Source: Schistocerca nitens (lineage: Eukaryota > Arthropoda > Insecta > Orthoptera > Acrididae). Taken from it: 64,000 bases of DNA. The DNA is taken from the NCBI RefSeq assembly GCF_023898315.1, contig NC_064616.1, forward strand, positions 542,305,602 to 542,369,601, in the 5' to 3' direction. The translations under genes and the position numbers were made by a program. Below, one piece after another: positions 55,561-64,000 of the stretch (its first letter is position 1; each line of letters starts with the position of its first letter). The notes below the pieces were generated by a model. It worked only from the letters and a program-made list of their open reading frames with translations, did no database searches and was not told the DNA's origin.

Positions 55561-58500
55561 GACTAAGGCTCGTACGTAGCACATAGATAGTCATTTTTCC
55601 TAAATGTATTTGCGAACTGAAGAGAAAAGGAAATTATTACTAATGGTACATGGTTGATACATATGTGACTTATCTACAAAAACGTAGTGTTTGTGTAAAA
55701 TGCCCCTAGCAGCTTTTGGGGTTGGGTTTCGTTCTGAAGAGTGTGAGCTGTGAACATAATTGAAAACTAACTATATTATGGTCGAACAGATAATTTTCGG
55801 TGTTCCAAGGCTAATTATCGGCGTTCCAAGGCTAATTATTGCGTTTACCAATGACATTTAAGTGCTGAGAGTGTGAACACAAGCGGAAATGGAATTACAT
55901 GTAAATCAACCAGTTTCTTTGTTCCACTATAGACAGATTCCATTGCTACCCTCCCTAAATGGTAGAGGTATAGCGTAAAGATTGAATAAAGCCTTTTAGT
56001 GGCTGCATTCAGTTTGCGGCATCAGTCCTTGAGCACAATTTAGTGTTTCCTACAACTCAATGTAACTATCAAGGCAAAATAAATCACAGCCGAAATCAGG
56101 TAACGCTCGAAACACTGACGTCTCTAGTAAGCATCTCCTGGCGGGTATGCAAGACAGATGACACCTAGCACCGCCAAGTGCCTCGGACCCAGCTAGGTGT
56201 TAGGAAACCATGACACCTGAGAAGGTACACAACTATAAAGTCCGCCCAGACCACGCCCTGTCCCGCCCACTATATATAGTGGGGTATAAGGACGTCTCAT
56301 TGGTTGAAGCACTCGTCTCCGTCCGTCTTCCTGCTCGATGCCAGGTCAGCAGGCGGCCATAGTAGGTATATGATTCCAGGGGCTACCTTATCGGCACTCT
56401 GTTACGCGGACTTCACCTATATTTTGTGATGTGCACAGACTGAGCTTATTATTTTTTTATATGCTTCTCCAGTCAGTCTTAAATATCTGTAGTTTGTCAC
56501 TGATTGATTTGAAAAAAGATTTATCAAACTCGTTGAGCATTAATTGCAACCAGTAGTGGATAAAATAAATAGCTCTATCTTATATACCACTTCTCAGTTC
56601 CTTTTAGTGGCAATTTACGAATAGATTATTACTAATTCACTAGTTTTTGGAGAAGCAATATATCCGCAAGGAAAGTTACATGTGCAAGATTTACAATAAT
56701 GTATAGTATGATAAAAGTGATACAACTACTAGACGTGAGACCTCAAGTGGCAACAACGCATGTAAAAGTCTTGTCTATATGTTGCCAAAATATTGAGAGT
56801 GGAGTTGAAACCATTAACTATGACTGATATGGAAAACATATCTTACAGTAACGCACAACTTGCATTGCGATGTTGAGTTACTTCATTTGTTTCTGATTGG
56901 ACTTGTAACTGAAAGCGTTGAAAGATCACGTTCTTAACTACAAAAGATTGGTTTCATTACTCATTATACTTAAACTAAAAGCATAATTCGGGAATTCATG
57001 ACGTTTCTATAATTCGCACTAACGCATTGTGAAATTGAATCAGACATAACAGCTATGTTATAACTGCAGAGCTGCGAGTAGTGATGGCTTTGGTGGGGGG
57101 AAGGGAAGAGTGGAACAATTGATGCTTACTGAACTACAGAAGAAAGTTTGCGATTAACATTTAAGTAAGTGAAAGAAGACTGATCGTTTATCTGGCGCAG
57201 TAAAAAAGTGTTCTTAGCGTGTAGTTGCTAAGCTGTACCCGACTTTTAAATTTAGGATCTCGATGCCCAATGAACGCGATGACTATGCAGGATGCCTCAT
57301 CAGCATGAAAACAAAATATGACAAGAATTCAGGGAGAACACTCAACATCAATCTTGAAAGAGAATGAACGATCACGAGGTGTCGGAAGTCGTCATCAGTA
57401 GTGCCAAGTCTCAACCGCATTAGCAATAAGAAAAACTTCATGGACGGCTTACAGTGTCCTCACTGCTATCCGCAGCCTACTCCAACCAGCCTTCAGTGGA
57501 GCTGCGCCACCAGACGCCAACTAAGTGACGACCTTTAACGGAGAGCAGATTACACCATTGAAAATTGCAAATGTGTAGCACAATCAACCTGTTCGGCTTG
57601 AGGCGACATCTTATTTCAACAAAACTAGTTGTGTTCTAAACGACTTTGTCCAAAATGTCAAGAACTAGTAACATAGAACGGTACATACTCTTCACCTTAA
57701 ACGGACTGTATTACGAACCGATCTTGAGTCATTCGCGTCCAGATTATCAGGAATACCACCAAAATGTGGAGATATTATTGAGGGTAGGCTCCTAAGTCGA
57801 TGTTACAGAGTAATAAATCAAATTGTAGACTCAGAGGGAAATATCTAACACATGACAACTGTAGCAGAAACAAATCAGAAGTAGTACGGAAATCTGCAGT
57901 TGTTCACTTTCATTCGGTTTTCAGCTCCAGGTCTATCACAGACAGTTCATGCGAAAAAGGTTGTTCATTGCTTTCATAAATTTCCCTGTCTACTTGATAC
58001 TGAGATGACGAACAAAATTCAAATTCGTGTAACTGACAGATGCTGCCAATTTTTTCAGAGTCTTTCTCTTCCCTTGCTCACTAAGTATTCTCGAAGCAGT
58101 CGAATACGCCAACTCCTTCAATGGTGCCAGGAGATATATGACACGGAAGGTTAAGATTCGTTACTTGCTTGTCACTGTTAGTGGCTCAGTGAAAAAGGCA
58201 ATGGAAGACATTGTTAAGTTACAGTGTTTGTAACCAAACTAGAACTGATTTCGAGTTATAGCAAGTGAGCACTTTCCAAGAATTTGTTCAAGGCACTGCT
58301 GCAGAAAACACATTATCATTGCCAAACAAAGCCTACGACGTAGCAAAGTCTTCCCTACGCTAGTGCCAAGAAGAATGTGAATTCGTAGCCGGAATGCTAC
58401 ACACAATGTACCACGTGACAGTGTGCTCTCTACGTTGCAGATACACTAGAACAGTAGAAAACTTATTTATATCTCATAGTGTGTTACTCTCATTTCAGTG

Positions 58501-58664
58501 AGATAGATCATGGGTAAAATATAGATGTGTTTAACGTTCAACAACCTACACAACTAAATAACGGCTGGAAGGTTGACAAATATTTTGAGCAAACACTTTG
58601 TAACACTGAAATTCATATTTGAAGTTAGCATGTTTCCCTTTTCAGAAAATCTCTTGTTGCTATG
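55561..58664. other. No recognised gene; contains a palindromic TATA-like site
   Basis: About 3 kb. A perfect 16-bp palindrome CCACTATATATAGTGG lies at 56267-56282, inside GTCCCGCCCACTATATATAGTGGGGTATAAGG, next to GC-rich and CAGACCACGCCC sequence. It looks like a TATA-box promoter of an old LTR or gene, but no downstream ORF was found. The longest frame elsewhere (57900-58154, 84 codons) has no motif. Confidence 0.45.
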
Positions 58665-58675
58665 GCCATTCTACA

Positions 58676-58868
58676 GGGCGGCCAGGGTGGCCGACCGGTT
58701 CTAGGCGCTACAGTCAGGAACCGCGCGACCGCTACTGTCGCAGGTTCGAATCCTGCCTCGGGCATGGATGTTTGTGGTGCCCTTAGGTTAGTTAGGTTTA
58801 GGTAGTTCTAAGTTCTAGGGGACTGATGACCTCAGAAGGTAAGTCCGATAGTGCTCAGAGCCATTTGA
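58676..58868 (+). mobile_element. tRNA-derived SINE (family 1), with target duplication
   Basis: 11-bp duplication GCCATTCTACA (58665-58675 and 58869-58879). The right copy overlaps the SINE end GAGCCATT, so the true boundary is ambiguous by a few bases. Head GGCGGCCAGGGTGGCCGACCGGTT, B box GGTTCGAATCC at 58743-58753, body CCTTAGGTTAGTTAGGTTT and GGGGACTGATGACCTCAGAAGG. Confidence 0.9.
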
Positions 58869-58879
58869 GCCATTCTACA

Positions 58880-60184
58880 TTTTATATCCTTCTTCATTCG
58901 TCACCATCATCTTGTCTCTCGCTCACGTAGTGAAATACTTCTACTACGATCGGCGTCTTAGTTCCTTACGTAACACCCCCAATGACAACTGACTTAACAG
59001 GCTTACTGTTTATTAAACTTTTATTTTTATCTATACATCAGCAGAATAAAGAGAAATGTCCACACAAAATGTTTATTGCGCAGGAATTCAGGATTATTTG
59101 CTCATAAAAGTACAGAGCGATGGATGAACGATCGTTTCAATTTGCAGTACACCACAGACAGAAAGAAACATAATACTAGAAGCAGCAGTGTTTGTACCGT
59201 GAGCGTGTTCACGGTTTGAAGCAGGACGCTGATTTTGGTTTAGTCTCCTCTGAATTAACTTCCTCGTACCACAAAAGGCGCAGTTAGTAAAAATACATCC
59301 ATATATTGATATGGGAATAACTATCGACGTATAACTGTTAGAGCACATTGCTACGTTAGGTAGCGTTAAATTTGTGGCCAGCACTGCTTCAGCCCCACTC
59401 CTGATGACGTACTGAATGGATTCCTAAATTCTCTTTGTTACATGCCTTGTTGCTTTCATAAACACGTCATCTGTAAGTCGGAACATAATGCAGACATGCA
59501 AAAACATTTTTATTGTTGTAGAGTATCGAATCGATTTAGCTGCTAGTTGTTTCGTACACCGATTCGAAAACAACAGGGGACGCTTATGATCTAGGGCTTG
59601 ATGGCAGCAGATCCTAGAATGAAACACTAGGCGTACTAACCACGACTACGTAGAAATACACTATTTCGAGGAAGCACGCACTGATCTCTGTCTGTCATAA
59701 TGATTAAAATGTGTCCTGGGATCGAGTTTCAGTAGATTCTCCACGATCCTAAAATATATATATTTACTCGCTTGAGAGTAACACTTTTTATGACGTAAGA
59801 GGAAGAAATAATTTATATTGTTTTGGAAAATCTCATTTAGCTATGAAGACTTCAGAGTCTGGACACGTCTTAGAAGGTTTCCTTTTTCTGACGATATAAA
59901 TTTGAGTATTGCAGATTTCAGTTGTTCCTCTGGGTTTGTGAACTGGGTGAGAGTCTTTGTGCAGTCTAATAATGTTATCAGAGCCTAGTAGTGACTGCTA
60001 TCTTTCAGATCACATTGGCTGGTCCAGCGTTCCTTTTTCCTCCATCTCAAACACATCACCTGTGAAACACTGCCAATAATTCAATAGCCTCTTTGTACGC
60101 ATAGTTTGTTACTACCAGTTAATTTAATGATCATCGGTCTTTCGCGGTACAATTCAATAATCTCTGAATCTATAGCCTCTCTTC
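58880..60184. other. No recognised gene
   Basis: Frames of up to 96 codons (minus strand, 59094-59384) without motifs. Nothing supportable. Confidence 0.5.
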
Positions 60185-60195
60185 TAAGGTAAGAT

Positions 60196-60389
60196 TGGTT
60201 CAAATGGTTCGGAGCACTATGGGACTTAACGAGGTCATCAGTCCCGTAGAATTTAGAACTACTTAAACCTACCTAACCTAAGGAGATCAAACAAATCCAT
60301 GTCCGAGGCAGGATTCGAACCTGTGACCACAGCGGTGGCGCGGTTCCAGACTGAAGAGCCTAGAACCGCTCGGCCACACCGGCCGGCTG
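60196..60389 (-). mobile_element. tRNA-derived SINE (family 1), minus strand, with target duplication
   Basis: Exact 11-bp duplication TAAGGTAAGAT (60185-60195 and 60390-60400). The minus strand gives GCCGGCCGGTGTGGCCGAGCGG and B box GGTTCGAATCC. The body lacks a few bases in the GACCTC...GTTAAG part and the AGAGCC end reads CCGAACCATTTGAACC. Confidence 0.95.
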
Positions 60390-60440
60390 TAAGGTAAGAT
60401 CCTACTCCAACGCAGACAACTGTCCTATCTTAGAATATAG

Positions 60441-60641
60441 ACGGCCGTTGTGGCCGAGCGGTTCTAGGCGCTTCAGTCTGGAACCGCGCGACCGCTACTG
60501 TCGCAGGTTCGAATCCTGCCTTGGGCATGGATGTGTGTGATATCCTTAGGTTAGTTAGGTTTAAGTAGTTCTAAGTTTTAGGGGACTGATGACCTCAGAT
60601 GTTAAGTACCATAGTGCTCAGAGCCATTTGAACCATTTTTT
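60441..60641 (+). mobile_element. tRNA-derived SINE (family 1), with target duplication
   Basis: Exact 13-bp duplication TCTTAGAATATAG (60428-60440 and 60642-60654). Head ACGGCCGTTGTGGCCGAGCGG, B box GGTTCGAATCC at 60506-60516, full body, and end GCCATTTGAACCATTTTTT. It lies only about 50 bp from the oppositely oriented copy at 60196-60389. The two form an inverted pair about 200 bp long. Confidence 0.95.
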
Positions 60642-60654
60642 TCTTAGAATATAG

Positions 60655-61101
60655 CTGCTCGGTATTATTGAGTTGTCTAACTAAAATGTGTCCCACGTTT
60701 CACAAATGTATTTACCATTTTTCTGGTACGGTTGAATGGCTGAATGATAGTGCTTTTGCCAGTCAGGCGTGGCAAGATCTGTCCCAGCTGATTCCATGTC
60801 GTCCGTCCTCATGTTTGCATGCGAACCTGACAGGGCAAGTGCACAAGGGACGTGTGCGAGGGCGGCGATAGCGATCGGAGAGCGAACGGAATGGTTACGG
60901 AGTCTCAGGAGTCAGCAATCTCACCCTAAATCCGTTCACAATGGTGAGCCTTCGATTAGGGATATCCTCCTCCGTAAGTAGGCAAGATGATTTTCTCATC
61001 CATTAAAATAGCGAGATAATCGTGTCTGTAAGGTCCCAGGATAGTCGCTTGTTGTGTAAGTTCGATTCGGATCAGATTTATCTGTTTCTTTGTCCCTCTT
61101 C
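60655..61101. other. No recognised gene
   Basis: Short unique stretch between SINEs. Overlapping frames of about 70 codons in two phases show no motif. Confidence 0.45.
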
Positions 61102-61116
61102 TACTAACACTGCTGC

Positions 61117-61304
61117 CGGCCGAAGTGGCCGTGCGGTTAAAGGCGCTGCAGTCTGGAACCGCAAGACCGCTACGGTCGCAGGTTCGAATCCTGCCTCGGG
61201 CATGGATGTTTGTGATGTCCTTAGGTTAGTTAGGTTTAACTAGTTCTAAGTTCTAGGGGACTAATGACCTCAGCAGTCGAGTCCCATAGTGCTCAGAGCC
61301 ATTT
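61117..61304 (+). mobile_element. tRNA-derived SINE (family 1), with target duplication
   Basis: 15-bp duplication TACTAACACTGCTGC (61102-61116 and 61305-61319), the longest in the window; its last GC may belong to the SINE start. The head GCCGGCCGAAGTGGCCGTGCGGTTAAAGGCGC most resembles a class II (Leu/Ser-like) tRNA. B box GGTTCGAATCC at 61181-61191. The 3' end stops at AGAGCCATTT without the usual GAACC. Confidence 0.95.
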
Positions 61305-61319
61305 TACTAACACTGCTGC

Positions 61320-62359
61320 GAAAAAGTGACAACTGCCTCCATTACATCGATTACAAAAAGGATGACAAAGATACAAAGTACAAATTGTTTGGTATTTATT
61401 AAGCCGTTGACACATGTAAATGTATTCGTTATGATACGTTTTGAATGTAACATGGTGTTGGTCGTCATAGCAATTTTAGAAACATTAATTTCTCTTGCAT
61501 TGCGAGATATGCATGGAAATATGTCGTCACAGTGGCGTTTAGTTCTTACTAAATTGAAGGGGAAACGTGTTTCATTAACTTTCTGATTATGTATATCAAT
61601 GTAGGCGTTTTCCCCAGGCCACGTGCCGTGACTGACCACAGTGACACGTAATTTGCAAGGGCGACGCCGGCGGTCACGATCGCCTTCGGCAAACGCAGCC
61701 CATTGAGCAAGCGAGTGTGTGTGACGTCCTTAGAGAACATCTCGCTGCAAATACATATCTGTATCCTACCTGAACCTATGCGAGTGGAGTGAGAGAAAGA
61801 GAAAATAGTAAAGGGTAAGTGGCGGTTTTTATAGATGAAGCACATTAGCCTTTACAGCCATGAAACAGACTGTAACAGAAAGTTAGCGGAGTTCTCGACT
61901 ATATTCAGTTAATAAAGTAACGCATTTCGAAGCTAATACACATGGAAAATTTAAATATTACGCGATTTCTTCGAATCCAAGAGCGCAAATAGGTCAGCCT
62001 ACAATTAGTCATACTAGGCTATCTCATCATTTCGAAAACTGATGCCACTTTAATGGAGGGCAGTGTACCATAAACGAAGGCACACCAGAGTTAGATACTT
62101 GACACCTTAAACCATAATGCCATTGATTTTGTAATCTCATTTCTATCCCCGCGCTCTTCCCTTGTAAGTGTGGTGTGGTTTTCTGTCCACTGCACTCAAC
62201 GAAGTTTCATGGAATCTGAAAGCACTTCACCTAAATGACGGCTCAACCTGTAGCTTAAGCATTGCAGGGGTCGAATTCGTTCACAGTATGGAAAATTAAA
62301 ATCTATAGAATTAATCAGGTATATTCTATTTCCAACGTAACTGATGACAATTTCCTTAC
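61320..62359. other. No recognised gene
   Basis: Overlapping frames on both strands reach 110 codons (minus, 61307-61639) but match nothing known to me and partly overlap SINE DNA. Confidence 0.45.
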
Positions 62360-62545
62360 AGGATCACAGCCGCATTCGTAACAGCATAGTCGTTCAAAAC
62401 TGGCTCCAACGGTAGCAAAGAATCAAACTTCTTCCTATTGTGTGGAGGTCACCAGACTTCAACAACATAGAAAATGTGTGGCGGAGGTTACGAGGCCGCT
62501 ACCACCTGCAGCAAGGAATTCCGATACTCTGTGGTCAGAGTCAGA
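62360..62545 (+). pseudogene. Tc1/mariner-type transposase relic, C-terminal part
   Basis: A plus-strand frame at about 62425-62520 reads IKLLPIVWRSPDFNNIENVW, then RRLRGR. This matches the W-x-x-(R/K)-S-P-D-L-N-P-I-E-N-x-W block with the last catalytic acidic residue (Glu in N-I-E-N) kept, and Asn-Asn replacing the usual Asn-Pro. Upstream in another frame, SIVVQNWLQR resembles the preceding helix. No ITRs are visible, and the fragment is short and frameshifted. It is a different copy from the one at 1-230. Confidence 0.75.
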
Positions 62546-62929
62546 GTCAAATTGTTTGCACAGTTTGCTGTTAATGAATAAAGATTCAAAAATTTTTTTC
62601 TTTCCAATGTGTGTTATGTCCTAATTTTGACGTTAGAAAAATGTTTGATTAATTGTCGGTAAACATTAGCGAGAGGGCGCCTTCCGCTGCTGCTGCAGGT
62701 AAGGCGACTACGCTACTTGTTTGCGAATTATATTTACGAGCTTCTAACAAGAGCGACTCATTTTCAGTTAACTGTGTGGATATTAGTATATTGCGTTAAC
62801 TTCTTGCTTATTAGTCACAGTTTTTCATTTTAATACCAGTGTAGTGTAGAGTACCCGCACTTGTATTGTCGCTCGTGTCGACCCTCATATCATACAAGAT
62901 ATTTTTTTTCCTTGGTTTCCCCAAACTCA

Positions 62930-64000
62930 TATGATACAGTGCTTAAACAGTTAAAAGAGAACTTGAGTCTGATTTCAGATACATGCCAGACTCATACATT
63001 ATTGCTGGTGGTGATTTCAGTCTATCTTCGATAAATATTCCAAAATACATGTCTTAAGCCATAGGTAGGCATAAAACCTCATCCGAATTCGTTCTGAATA
63101 CGTTCTTATAAAATTATTTTAAACCGTTAGCACTGCAGTCCACTCGAAGTGTAAATGTTTGCGAGAACATTGACCTCTTAGCAACAAATAATTCAGTGTA
63201 AATAGGCAGCATCATGACGAATACAGTCATTAGTGACCACAAGGTTTTTAATGCGAGACTGATACTGTAACATCCATATACACCAAAAATTAACGCATAT
63301 ACAACCATTTAAAAATCTGAAAAAAAATCGTTTGATGCCTTCCTAAGAGACCGTTTCCACTCCTTCCAATGGGAATATGTAATCGCAGACCAGATGAGAT
63401 TTAAACTTAATGATATACTATCGATGGTTAACGTATACCAAATAAATTAAAAAGAGATAGTACTGATCCTCCATGATACACTAAACCGATCAGAACAATA
63501 TTACCGAAGTAACGAAAAAAGCATACCATGTTTAAAACAACATAAAGCCGTCAAGATTGACGATTTTTTACGCAGATTCGAAATGTGGTGCGAACTTCAA
63601 TAGGAGATGCTTTTAATATTTTTCGTACCGAAAATCTGCCTCGAAATCTGTCAGAAAATCCATATTCATTCTGGCCGTACGTAAAGTACACCAGCGGAAA
63701 GACACAATCAATACCCTCACTGCGTGATAACAATGGTGAGGCTACAAACGACCGTGTCACTAAAGTAGGGTTACTAAATAAGGTTTTCCGAAATTACTTC
63801 AGCAAAGAAGACGAAGTAGACATTCCAGAATTCGATTCAAGAACATCTGCTAACATGAATAACTTAGAAGTAGATATCCTCGGTTTGTCACAGCAGCTTA
63901 AAACACTTAATAAAGGCAAGGCCTCTGGTCATGACTGTGTACCAATCAGGTTCCTCTCAGACTATGCTGATACAATAGCTCCATATTTAGCAATCATATG
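62930..64000 (+). pseudogene. LINE ORF2 fragment: endonuclease end and RT start (runs off the window)
   Basis: At about 62998-63040 a frame gives SYIIAGGDFSLSS, the G-D-F(N/S) box of apurinic-type LINE endonucleases. Near 63150-63250 come IDLLATNNSV and VISDHKVFNARL, the S-D-H box that ends the domain. The following linker is broken by stops. At about 63890-63960 LKTLNKGKASGHDCVPIRFL is the RT entry block (K-x-x-G-x-D-x-(I/V)-P). The element continues past position 64000, so the rest of RT is unseen. It resembles the CR1/Jockey group like the LINE at 50.2 kb, but the two are different copies. Confidence 0.8.

Noticed and set aside
58680..58770. tRNA genes predicted from A/B boxes
   Set aside because: All such heads continue into the SINE body and are flanked by target duplications; none ends as a free tRNA.
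1..64000. CRISPR arrays, operons, ribosome binding sites, prokaryotic terminators
   Set aside because: No regularly spaced identical repeats of the right size, and all coding remnants are eukaryotic transposable elements.

Overview
The window looks like non-genic, repeat-dense DNA from a large insect genome, most likely a locust or grasshopper of the Schistocerca type. That guess rests on about nine copies of a tRNA-derived SINE whose body and tail (ending in GCCATTTGAACCATTT) I recall as abundant in Schistocerca, and on the mix of degraded Gypsy, non-LTR, Penelope and Tc1/mariner elements. I see no bacterial operon, no host gene with convincing exons, no rRNA, no CRISPR array, and no tRNA gene other than the tRNA-like heads of the SINEs.

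Layout. 1-3.8 kb: a Tc1/mariner transposase tail, an old repeat, and a rotted Gypsy gag/protease stretch cut by a SINE. 3.8-23.2 kb: a minus-strand Gypsy-type element (here G1) with about 1.05-kb LTRs at both ends. It has lost everything between gag and the integrase core, carries a LINE fragment, and is split by a second, plus-strand Gypsy-type element (G2, 9340-20464). G2 has LTRs, a 5-bp target duplication (TGTTA), a long gag and a broken pol.

23.2-36.5 kb: an ancient repeat, a Penelope-type endonuclease relic, then about 9 kb of unrecognised repeat architecture. This includes a 1.3-kb inverted repeat pair around a 4.6-kb spacer, diverged direct repeats and AATGAT-rich minisatellites. 36.5-40.7 kb: a third Gypsy-type element (G3, plus strand) with gag, RT and integrase remnants, interrupted by three SINEs, each with an exact target duplication.

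40.9-47.4 kb: two more SINEs, a 197-bp tandem duplication, and a fourth, minus-strand Gypsy-type element (G4) with a SINE in its RNase H. 47.4-55.6 kb: unrecognised DNA, a CR1/Jockey-like LINE ORF2 relic, and directly abutting it a 5'-truncated second copy of G2 (3' region plus LTR). 55.6-64 kb: mostly unrecognised DNA with four SINEs, a Tc1/mariner relic and the start of another LINE that runs off the window.

No coding region is intact enough to be clearly functional. The cleanest is the 588-codon gag of G2. The nesting gives a relative history: G1 before G2, and G3 and G4 before the SINEs inside them. The most unexplained material is the inverted-repeat and minisatellite block at 27.2-36.5 kb. 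The repeated 17-bp dyads in the G1 LTRs and a SINE that joins modules of two families are smaller but concrete oddities.
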